Positions 1-5,674 of a DNA stretch of 14,808 nucleotides are shown one piece after another. This DNA comes from Patescibacteria group bacterium (lineage in GTDB: Bacteria; Patescibacteriota; Patescibacteriia; UBA9934): positions 1 through 14,808 of the forward strand of contig JAUPWK010000027.1 in NCBI GenBank assembly GCA_030916555.1, written 5' to 3'. Position 1 is the stretch's first letter. Every line of letters starts with the position of its first letter. The notes under the pieces are model-generated. The model worked only from the letters and a program-made list of their open reading frames with translations. It was not told the DNA's origin and made no database searches. The translations under genes were made by a program, and so were the position numbers.

Positions 1-189
1 CTCCAGAAGCCGGGCTTGTTGATTTTGGATGAGCCAACCAACCACATTAACTTCCGCCATCTTCCCGTCATTGCTCGAGCTTTAGAGAAATACGAAGGTG
101 CCATGATCATGGTCAGCCACGTTCCAGACTTTGTCAGTCAAATCAAATTCGGCCAAGAGTTAGATTTAGGCAAATTTTTGAACACTTAG
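1..189 (+). CDS. ABC-F family ATPase, C-terminal end (partial)
   Basis: The window opens inside this gene; only the last 62 codons and a TAG stop are present. The visible part begins just before the second Walker B motif (LLILDEP), which runs into TNHIN, a variant of the TNHLD that follows Walker B in ABC-F proteins. The H-loop phrase MVSHVPDF follows about 30 residues later. The protein ends soon after, so it has no long C-terminal coiled-coil tail. ABC-F proteins have two ATPase domains and no membrane domain, and act on ribosomes. The usual SHDRxF after Walker B is SHVPDF here. The missing N-terminal half prevents subfamily assignment. A second, complete ABC-F gene lies at 5675-7456. Confidence 0.85.
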   Translation, partial: LQKPGLLILDEPTNHINFRHLPVIARALEKYEGAMIMVSHVPDFVSQIKFGQELDLGKFLNT

Positions 190-193
190 TGAC

Positions 194-224
194 TTGTAAG
201 AAAGCCGGGAAAGGTGCGTAATAT
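194..224 (+). promoter_or_regulatory. Possible promoter of the first sigma-factor operon
   Basis: TTGTAA (194-199) and TAATAT (219-224) sit 19 bases apart in the short gap after the ABC-F stop. Each matches four of six consensus bases. Transcription would start near 231, between the two candidate start codons of the sigma gene (GTG 228, ATG 234). The spacing is long and the match is weak; read-through from the ABC-F gene is equally possible. Confidence 0.3.
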
Positions 225-227
225 AAG

Positions 228-788
228 GTGCCTATGGATCCCGGCCTGAAGGATGAAGAGCTGGTTGCTCAGGTACTTTTGAATAAGGATAAATTTCGTG
301 ACTTGGTTGAGCGCTATCAACATAAGTTAATGAGATATATTTTTAGAATTGGCGGGAAAGATGCAAGTGAGGACTTGCTTCAAGAAGTGTTCATAAATGC
401 CTACCAGAACTTAGCCGGATTCGATCAATCCTTATCGTTTTCGTCTTGGATCTACCGGATTGCGCATAACGTCGTGATTAGCCACTTCCGCAAACAAAAA
501 GTTCGTCCTGAAGGAAATCTGCACATTGATAGTGAAGACGTGCTCGCCAAGCTCTACGGCGATGACGACGTTGAAGCAGCGGCAGATGGACAATTGAATG
601 CCGAGCGATTACGTAAGGCGATGGAGAAGCTAAAACCGCTGTATCGCGATATTCTCGTGTTGCGGTATTTTGAGCAATTTGAGTATCAGGAAATATCGGA
701 CGTGCTCAGGATTCCCATGGGATCGGTCGCTGTATCCTTGCACCGGGCTAAGAAGCAATTGCGTTCACTCTATGACCACCACGAATAA
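228..788 (+). CDS. ECF-type RNA polymerase sigma factor
   Basis: This is a sigma-70-family factor of the small group 4 (ECF) type, 186 residues, with regions 2 and 4 and no region 1 or 3. Region 2 spans about residues 24-92: the core-binding stretch around ASEDLLQEVFINAYQNL and the -10 recognition part around FSSWIYRIAHNVVISHFRK. An acidic linker (about 100-122) leads to region 4 (about 127-183), a helix-turn-helix with YQEISDVLRIPMGSVAVSL. It directs RNA polymerase to a small set of promoters, usually in answer to an envelope or stress signal. The GTG at 228 and the ATG at 234 are two codons apart and neither has a clear Shine-Dalgarno site, so the protein may be two residues shorter. The next gene starts inside its 3' end (ATG 772), which suggests translational coupling. 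No anti-sigma family could be named for the neighbour, so the signal is unknown. Confidence 0.93.
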   Translation: MPMDPGLKDEELVAQVLLNKDKFRDLVERYQHKLMRYIFRIGGKDASEDLLQEVFINAYQNLAGFDQSLSFSSWIYRIAHNVVISHFRKQKVRPEGNLHIDSEDVLAKLYGDDDVEAAADGQLNAERLRKAMEKLKPLYRDILVLRYFEQFEYQEISDVLRIPMGSVAVSLHRAKKQLRSLYDHHE

Positions 789-1599
789 ACCGGATTTTGC
801 CACGCTTGTCATGGACAAGATCGAATCTGAGCACATCAAGACCTACTCCAGGCTCTGGTTTGTGGCGCATGACGTACTGTTTTGGGTATGTTGGTTTATT
901 TCCGCTTTATTTGGGGCGCTCGCACTTGCAGCCACTCTCTACATCCTGACCAGCTTGGATGCCAAAATGTATTTGATTACACACGATTCGATTTTTACGT
1001 ATCTCTTTGATGTTCTTCCGTACGTTTGGATGATCTCGTTTGCGCTTATGTGTGTGGTGGCACATATCAATTTGCGTCATACGCCTCGAGGGTACAAATA
1101 TTCCACGTGGTTATTGGTACTGCTGAACATGAGCGTGACGATTATCTTGGCCCTTCTCTTGTTTGTCACCGGTCTTGGACGATTACTTGATGAGCAGGCG
1201 GGCGCTCACATTCCGCATTACCAACCGGCCGCAGTCCGACAAGAAATGCGTTGGTTTAGGCCGGAGAGTGGCTTACTTATTGGACAAGTAATTTACGTTA
1301 ATGATGCCACTCGATATTTTGTGCTCGAATCACCCCAAGCAACAGAATATCCCGTAGATGGTCGTTTGCTCTCCGCTGATGAATGGTTGCTTTTAGAAAT
1401 GCCAAGCATGCAGGTACGAGTTATTGGAATGCCAGAATCAGAGAGTACATTTGTGGCCTGTGTTGTGCTACCGGCTTTGTCTGCAACTTCAGCACCTCTT
1501 GATGAGGGGCTGCGTGAAAGACTTTTTCATGGAACGCGTAGTATTGAATGTAAGGGCGTACGACCTTACGAACGTTTTGATGAGATTAACCATTGGTAG
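772..1599 (+). CDS. Three-TM membrane protein in sigma-factor operon (possible sigma regulator)
   Basis: I do not recognise the family. From the ATG at 772 it is 275 residues; the reading frame is open further upstream, but that part lies within the sigma gene and is not credible. It overlaps the sigma stop by 17 bases, and an alternative ATG at 811 would remove the overlap. A short N-terminal cytoplasmic stretch (about 1-33) is followed by three hydrophobic segments at about 34-60, 76-99 and 111-138. A C-terminal soluble part of about 135 residues follows, rich in beta-type sequence (GQVIYVNDATRYFVLES). With an odd number of membrane spans, the C-terminal domain would face the outside if the N-terminus is inside. 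Its position directly behind an ECF sigma gene makes an anti-sigma or sensor role plausible, but no known anti-sigma motif (such as an HxxxCxxC zinc site) is visible. The next gene follows after 3 bases. Confidence 0.8.
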   Translation: MTTTNKPDFATLVMDKIESEHIKTYSRLWFVAHDVLFWVCWFISALFGALALAATLYILTSLDAKMYLITHDSIFTYLFDVLPYVWMISFALMCVVAHINLRHTPRGYKYSTWLLVLLNMSVTIILALLLFVTGLGRLLDEQAGAHIPHYQPAAVRQEMRWFRPESGLLIGQVIYVNDATRYFVLESPQATEYPVDGRLLSADEWLLLEMPSMQVRVIGMPESESTFVACVVLPALSATSAPLDEGLRERLFHGTRSIECKGVRPYERFDEINHW

Positions 1600-1602
1600 T
1601 CT

Positions 1603-2223
1603 ATGAAAAAGACCCTTCTCATATTGCCGGCACTTATCATCCTGCTCGGGGTTGGTGGCACGGCTACGGTGTACGCGCGTGACTTCGGGCAAATTGAAGA
1701 CCTCACTGCCGAGCAACAGGCCTCTCTTTCTACGGTTAAGGAACTCCTTGACCAAGGTAAATTTGATGAGGCTGAAAAGCTTGCAGCAGACGCCGGTTTG
1801 CCAGAACTCAAGCATGGCATGCGCATGCATCTTGATCCTGAGAAGAAGCAGGCTCTTGATGCCGCCTTGGATAGCGGTGATTACACTGCCTTTGTAACAC
1901 TGAGTGCGGATGCACCTTTTGCCGACGACCTCACCCCAGAGATCTTTGCGCAGTTGGTGGAAGCACATACACGCATGGAGGCGAATGATGTGGACGGGGC
2001 CAGAGAGATTTTAGATGGCCTTGATCTCCACATTCCAATTCCAGGTGGGCATCGCGGGTTTCATGAGGGCCGTGAACATGAACCCATGGAATTGACCGAT
2101 GAAGAAAAAAATCTTCTCGATCAAGCGCACACCTTGCGTGAAAGCGGTGACGAAGAGGGCGCAAGAGCAATTCTAGAATCCTTGGATCTGCCGCAACCCC
2201 CAATGCGTGCTTTCCATCGATAA
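1603..2223 (+). CDS. Secreted helical-repeat protein with His-rich segments
   Basis: 206 residues, family not recognised. A signal peptide is clear: MKK, a hydrophobic core (about 4-22) and a likely cleavage around TVYARDF (residues 22-28). The mature part is acidic and predicted helical. It seems built from about four copies of one unit, at about 34-69, 77-105, 110-142 and 164-197. Each opens with LT/LD plus acidic residues and most carry a short G-D/K-x-(E/D)-x-A step; the clearest pair is VDGAREILDGLDL against EEGARAILESLDL. His-rich patches (LKHGMRMH at 69-76, GGHRGFHEGREHEP at 148-161, terminal HR) could bind metal, which is inference only. It starts 3 bases after the membrane-protein stop and ends in a strong terminator, so it is the last gene of the sigma operon and could be a target or periplasmic modulator of that pathway. 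Confidence 0.8.
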   Translation: MKKTLLILPALIILLGVGGTATVYARDFGQIEDLTAEQQASLSTVKELLDQGKFDEAEKLAADAGLPELKHGMRMHLDPEKKQALDAALDSGDYTAFVTLSADAPFADDLTPEIFAQLVEAHTRMEANDVDGAREILDGLDLHIPIPGGHRGFHEGREHEPMELTDEEKNLLDQAHTLRESGDEEGARAILESLDLPQPPMRAFHR

Positions 2224-2258
2224 ATCAAAAACCAGCCCATGTGGCTGGTTTTTTGATT
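2223..2258. terminator. Bidirectional intrinsic terminator shared by convergent genes
   Basis: CCAGCC (2232-2237) pairs with GGCTGG (2243-2248) around a 5-base loop. The flanking A run (2227-2231) pairs with the T run (2249-2254), and AATC/GATT extends the stem with one bulge. A T run follows the stem on either strand. The hairpin touches the stop codons of both the secreted-protein gene (+) and the greA-like gene (-), so it can end both transcripts. Confidence 0.88.
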
Positions 2259-2763
2259 AAGAAACTTTTTCAATTGTATACAGAAATTTTTGATCGTTGA
2301 TACTGACTTCCACGATTTCTCCGGCGCCGTGTCCTATGAGGCTGGCACCAAGCGGGGAAGAATAAGAGATTTTGCCTTTGAAGGGGTTTGATTCAACGGA
2401 GCCAAGGATTTCAAAGACCGTAGTTTTTCCCTGGTTCGTTAGGGTCACGGTAGAACCAATGCGCACCTTGCCGTCACTTTGCGATTGATCAATCGGGATG
2501 GCGTGTTTTAAGCGTTCTTCAAGAATAGTAATACGATCGTTAATGCGCCGCAGGTTTTGCTTAGCAAATTGATACCCTGCATTTTCAGATAAATCGCCCA
2601 TTTGAGCCAAGCGAGCCACTTCTTCTGCGGCCGGACCACGTTGGCTTTTCTTGAGATTTTCAAGCTCACGCTCCATGGCCGTAATTTTGGCGGGCGTGAG
2701 GTAATTATCGATTTCTTGCCTTTGGATCCGCTCTTTTTCGGCCTTTCTTGTAGGTAATCGCAT
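2257..2763 (-). CDS. greA: GreA/GreB-family transcript cleavage factor
   Basis: Gre factors enter the secondary channel of paused or backtracked RNA polymerase and stimulate cleavage of the 3' RNA end so that elongation can resume. The 168-residue protein has an N-terminal coiled coil (about 22-90) whose tip carries GDLSENAGY (56-64). This is the family's catalytic tip, with the metal-handling acidic residues at D57 and E60. A C-terminal FKBP-like domain (about 97-168) includes YSSPLGASLIGHGAGEIVEV. About 20 extra, mostly charged residues precede the usual start (LPTRKAEKERIQRQ). Coiled-coil wording such as YQFAKQNLRRINDR also recalls GreB, so GreA versus GreB is not settled; most small genomes have one factor, called GreA. 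The ATG at 2763 has no Shine-Dalgarno site and sits about where transcription from the promoter at 2769-2797 should begin, suggesting a leaderless mRNA. Confidence 0.93.
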   Translation of the reverse strand: MRLPTRKAEKERIQRQEIDNYLTPAKITAMERELENLKKSQRGPAAEEVARLAQMGDLSENAGYQFAKQNLRRINDRITILEERLKHAIPIDQSQSDGKVRIGSTVTLTNQGKTTVFEILGSVESNPFKGKISYSSPLGASLIGHGAGEIVEVSINDQKFLYTIEKVS

Positions 2764-2768
2764 GGGGC

Positions 2769-2797
2769 CATTCTACACTCTTTCATGAGATTGACAA
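2769..2797 (-). promoter_or_regulatory. Promoter of the greA-like gene
   Basis: On the - strand, TTGTCA (2797-2792) and TAGAAT (2774-2769) are 17 bases apart; each matches five of six sigma-70 consensus bases. The predicted start of RNA falls at or within a base or two of the greA ATG (2763). The -35 box overlaps the -35 box of the divergent transporter promoter. Confidence 0.72.
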
Positions 2798-2819
2798 TTG
2801 GCCTAAAAAATGCTAGATT
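2791..2819 (+). promoter_or_regulatory. Promoter of the MFS transporter gene
   Basis: A perfect TTGACA (2791-2796), a 17-base spacer and TAGATT (2814-2819) preceded by TG at 2811-2812 make an extended -10 promoter. RNA would start near 2826, giving a leader of about 18 bases. No Shine-Dalgarno site is in that leader; the CCTCC at 2833-2837 is the complement of one. Confidence 0.78.
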
Positions 2820-2843
2820 AGGGCGTTTTTTACCTCCGAAATT

Positions 2844-5249
2844 ATGTCCCATGCGCCCACGTTACATGCTGCATCCACGACCGAAAATTCGGCCTCAACT
2901 TTGCCATTCGTGCGCAAGTGGGGAATTTTGGTGGTGCTTAGCTTGGCGCTGGCGATTATTATTTTGGATACGACAATTTTGAACGTGGCGCTTTCAAGCA
3001 TTATTCAAGATTTAGATACTGATATTCAGAGTTTGCAGTGGGTGATTACTGCCTACTCACTGACTTTGGCGGCACTTACTATTACCGGCGGTCGCATGGG
3101 CGATATTTTTGGCCGTAAACGCATGTTTGTGTTTGGGGCCTTCTTATTTGCAGTTGGATCCTTTCTGGCTTCGATTAGTACCACGGTTCCCATGCTTATT
3201 TTGGGTGAGTCGATTATTGAGGGTATTGGTGCAGCCCTCATGATGCCGGCCACTGCCTCACTCCTTGTCAGTAACTTTAAAGGACAGGAGCGCGCTGTTG
3301 CTTTTGGAATTTGGGGAGGAATCGCGGGCGCATCAGTAGCCCTTGGTCCGGTTTTGGGTGGATTTTTGGCCACCAACTACAGCTGGCGTTGGGGCTTCCG
3401 TGTTAACTTGATTGTCGTTGGTTTGCTCATGATCGGATCATTATTGATTCCACGTGGTAAGGAAGAGAAGCAGAAATTGAGTTTAGATCTGCTCGGGGTG
3501 TTGTTATCGGCGACCGGAATGTTGTCGTTAGTCTTTGGAATTATTGAATCATCAAAGTACGGCTGGTTTAAGGCAACCGAGGTGTTTAGTTTATTTGGCC
3601 GCGACATCGTTTTGCCTGCGAATATGTCGATCGTACCGGTCTTTATGTTGGCCGGCACCGTGATACTTTGGCTTTTCATGGCGTGGGAACGTCAGCGCGA
3701 AGCTACGGGTAAGACGCCGCTTGTGTCCATGGAGATTTTTAAAAATCGCATGTTCACGTCTGGAATTTTTACAAGTGCCACAATGGCTCTTGGTCAGACC
3801 GGGCTTATCTTTGCGTTACCAGTATTCTTACAATCAGTGCGTGGACTCGACGCTTACCATACTGGTTTGGCGTTGTTACCAATGTCACTAGGACTTTTGA
3901 TCATCTCACCGCTGTCTGCTCTGCTTGGCCGCAAAATCCCGTCAAAATACTTGATTAACTTTGGTTTGTTCTTAAATGCGGTTGCGTATCTTATTCTTTG
4001 GTACACGTTAACGGTTGATACCACCGCTTCGGATTTAATCCTTGGGCTTACTGTTTATGGTGTTGGTATGGGATTTGTTATGTCCCAGATTAACAACATT
4101 ACTCTTTCAGCTGTACCGGTGGAGCAAGCAGGAGAGGCCTCTGGCGTGAATAATACCTTGCGTCAGGTTGGCTCAACGCTTGGTTCCGCGATCATGGGTG
4201 CTGTGCTTGTGGGTGCTCTTGGCACACAGCTCGTTCAAGGAGTGGAGAAGAGTGAGGTGATCCCTGAGGCCATGAAACCAGAATTGGCGCAGATCGTAGA
4301 AACACAATCATCAAACGTTCAGTTTGGAGGGGGAGCACAGTTAGATGGAAGTTTGCCGGCCGCGCTTAAGGCGGAAATTGTTGTTATCGGTCATGAGGCT
4401 ACGGTTGATGCCGCGAAGCGGACACTGGTATTTGGTGCGTTATTTGCTTTCCTTGGCTTGTTTGTCTCCATGATTACCTTGCCAACGGTCAAACCGACTC
4501 CACATGTAAAGAAAATCGCGCTAGTTCAGTCGACCCCTGCGCCTGAACCGCTCACAACCCAGCTGGTAGCTGAATTGATCAGTGCCGATCAGAAGAATGT
4601 AGCGGCGGGTGGGCTAGGACTTGGAGGAGCGGTGAAGAAGTTGATTGCTGGATCCACTTCAATCAAGACGAGCGTCGTGCCTTCAGTTGAGCTCCCTGAT
4701 GAGCGTACGCGCCAGGCGCAAGTGTTGTGGGAGAAGGGCATTGGAACACATTTGGGTTATACAGATTTTTCTGCGTATCTCGCCAGTCTGCCTGTAATGC
4801 CTGCTGCGTTTGCGGATGCACATAGTTATTTTGATAAACCCGTACTCGTGGATGCTCGAGTATCAGCTAACGCGCTTACACAGCTCCTGGATGTGCGTGT
4901 GAAAAGCGGATCAGAACATGAAACACTTGCATCACTTGATGTCGCTGTTTCGGCGTATTGGATGCGCGTCCACTTGGGCGATGAACGTAAAGGTAGCGTT
5001 GCTGCACGTGTCATTTCGAGTCTTCGTGAGGATGAGGTTGGCTTGACCGTCGGCGAGGGGCTGGCGTTGTTTGTGCAACACCCAAATGTGTTTGCTGAAA
5101 GCTATTTTGATCTCCTCGCTAGCCCGCATGATACGAAACCGGGCACGACGGCCTGTCTTGGAAAGTGGCCAATACAAGCGGAAATTCGTTGGCGATTTGT
5201 CCATGTTCCTGAAATAGATTGCCAGGTGGTTACGCGCGAACGAGCGTAA
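2844..5249 (+). CDS. DHA2-type MFS drug/proton antiporter fused to C-terminal soluble domain
   Basis: Residues about 25-547 form a 14-TM transporter of the EmrB/QacA (DHA2) family, which exports drugs or other small hydrophobic compounds against protons. Likely membrane spans: 27-47, 65-81, 94-113, 116-140, 154-176, 185-203, 214-234, 264-282, 305-330, 338-361, 368-389, 397-418, 442-462, 525-547. Family motifs are clear: LDTTILNVAL (41-50), GGRMGDIFGRKR (82-93) and the antiporter motif C around GPVLGGF (168-174). The long outer loop between the last two spans (463-524) is usual for the family. Unusual is a further 250 residues (550-801): a Pro/Ala-rich linker, then a soluble domain with RTRQAQVLWEKGIG (621-634) and LTVGEGLALFVQHPNVF (734-750). 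From memory these phrases resemble DUF5701, a domain of unknown function. One uninterrupted frame covers both parts. The gene diverges from greA, and no partner membrane-fusion gene is nearby. Confidence 0.92.
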   Translation: MSHAPTLHAASTTENSASTLPFVRKWGILVVLSLALAIIILDTTILNVALSSIIQDLDTDIQSLQWVITAYSLTLAALTITGGRMGDIFGRKRMFVFGAFLFAVGSFLASISTTVPMLILGESIIEGIGAALMMPATASLLVSNFKGQERAVAFGIWGGIAGASVALGPVLGGFLATNYSWRWGFRVNLIVVGLLMIGSLLIPRGKEEKQKLSLDLLGVLLSATGMLSLVFGIIESSKYGWFKATEVFSLFGRDIVLPANMSIVPVFMLAGTVILWLFMAWERQREATGKTPLVSMEIFKNRMFTSGIFTSATMALGQTGLIFALPVFLQSVRGLDAYHTGLALLPMSLGLLIISPLSALLGRKIPSKYLINFGLFLNAVAYLILWYTLTVDTTASDLILGLTVYGVGMGFVMSQINNITLSAVPVEQAGEASGVNNTLRQVGSTLGSAIMGAVLVGALGTQLVQGVEKSEVIPEAMKPELAQIVETQSSNVQFGGGAQLDGSLPAALKAEIVVIGHEATVDAAKRTLVFGALFAFLGLFVSMITLPTVKPTPHVKKIALVQSTPAPEPLTTQLVAELISADQKNVAAGGLGLGGAVKKLIAGSTSIKTSVVPSVELPDERTRQAQVLWEKGIGTHLGYTDFSAYLASLPVMPAAFADAHSYFDKPVLVDARVSANALTQLLDVRVKSGSEHETLASLDVAVSAYWMRVHLGDERKGSVAARVISSLREDEVGLTVGEGLALFVQHPNVFAESYFDLLASPHDTKPGTTACLGKWPIQAEIRWRFVHVPEIDCQVVTRERA

Positions 5250-5273
5250 ATTTAAAGAAGTCCCCGGAGAGCA

Positions 5274-5302
5274 TTGACTTTTTTGCGGAAATAGTGTATA
5301 GT
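5274..5302 (+). promoter_or_regulatory. Promoter of the cold-shock gene
   Basis: TTGACT (5274-5279) and TATAGT (5297-5302) are 17 bases apart and each matches five of six consensus bases. RNA would start near 5309, leaving a leader of about 77 bases before the cold-shock start codon. The box begins 25 bases after the transporter stop, and no terminator is seen between them. Confidence 0.78.
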
Positions 5303-5337
5303 ATTCGCGCAAAAGAGCCCTACGTGGAGATGGACAG

Positions 5338-5369
5338 AATTTCCGCAGTAAGCGTTATTTGCGGTAATT
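5338..5369 (+). promoter_or_regulatory. Hairpin in the cold-shock mRNA leader
   Basis: AATTTCCGCA (5338-5347) pairs with TGCGGTAATT (5360-5369) over ten positions with a single T-T mismatch, closing a 12-base loop. It lies in the predicted leader, 16 bases before the start codon. Long structured leaders control the stability and translation of cold-shock mRNAs in other bacteria. The same role here is inference. No T run follows, so it is not a terminator. Confidence 0.5.
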
Positions 5370-5385
5370 ATTTACACATCATTTT

Positions 5386-5592
5386 ATGATGACAGGTACA
5401 ATCAAGCGTTTGACTGACAAGGGTTTTGGTTTCATCACCCCTGATGAGGCTGGCGCTAAGGACGTGTTCTTCCATTCTTCTGCTCTTATCGATATGGTAT
5501 TCGATGAGCTCCGCGAAGGTGACAAGGTGTCTTTCGAGACTGAGGATTCTGAGAAGGGTCCTCGCGCTGTAAACGTACAGCGCGCCGCCTAA
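5386..5592 (+). CDS. csp: Cold-shock domain protein (CspA family)
   Basis: A single cold-shock (OB-fold) domain that binds single-stranded RNA or DNA and keeps mRNA unfolded; family members are often very abundant. At 68 residues the length is typical. RNP1 is KGFGFI (12-17) and RNP2 is DVFFHSSAL (26-34), with the aromatic nucleic-acid-binding residues in place. Two ATG codons are adjacent (5386 and 5389). The second gives MTGTIKRL, the usual family start, so the true protein may be one residue shorter. No Shine-Dalgarno site precedes either. It is probably a one-gene transcript, with its own promoter at 5274-5302, a 77-base structured leader and a strong terminator after it. Confidence 0.95.
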   Translation: MMTGTIKRLTDKGFGFITPDEAGAKDVFFHSSALIDMVFDELREGDKVSFETEDSEKGPRAVNVQRAA

Positions 5593-5609
5593 GAGCCAAC
5601 CAGGCTTTT
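5591..5609 (+). terminator. Weak hairpin directly after the cold-shock stop
   Basis: AAGAGCC (5591-5597) pairs with GGCTTTT (5603-5609) across a 5-base loop, with one G-U pair and only four T bases at the end. It overlaps the stop codon. It may be the first part of a tandem terminator with the stronger hairpin downstream. Confidence 0.4.
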
Positions 5610-5616
5610 AAGAATA

Positions 5617-5650
5617 AACTCGACTCTTCGGAGTCGAGTTTTTCTTTTTG
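5617..5650 (+). terminator. Strong intrinsic terminator of the cold-shock gene
   Basis: AACTCGACTC (5617-5626) pairs perfectly with GAGTCGAGTT (5631-5640). The loop is TTCG closed by a C-G pair, the very stable UUCG tetraloop. A T-rich tract (5639-5649) follows at once. Confidence 0.93.
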
Positions 5651-5658
5651 TGTTTTTC

Positions 5659-5667
5659 TGTTACCAT
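5659..5667 (+). promoter_or_regulatory. Possible extended -10 element of the ABC-F gene
   Basis: TG at 5659-5660, one base, then TACCAT (5662-5667) fits an extended -10. No good -35 box lies 17 bases upstream, where the terminator T tract is. RNA would start at about 5674-5675, the ABC-F ATG itself. Since a strong terminator separates this gene from the cold-shock gene, some promoter must lie here. Confidence 0.38.
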
Positions 5668-5674
5668 CGCGACC

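Noticed and set aside
670..771. Upstream extension of the three-TM membrane protein
   Set aside because: The extra residues are read out of frame through sigma region 4 and do not look like a signal or domain; ATG 772 or 811 is a better start.
1489..1968. Long - strand open frame (159 codons) under the membrane-protein and secreted-protein genes
   Set aside because: It lies opposite two well-supported + genes with clear domain structure and has no start signal or recognisable protein features; a shadow frame.
5648..5674. TTG start giving nine extra residues on the ABC-F protein
   Set aside because: It lies in the T tract of the csp terminator, and ABC-F proteins start just before the first strand as at ATG 5675.
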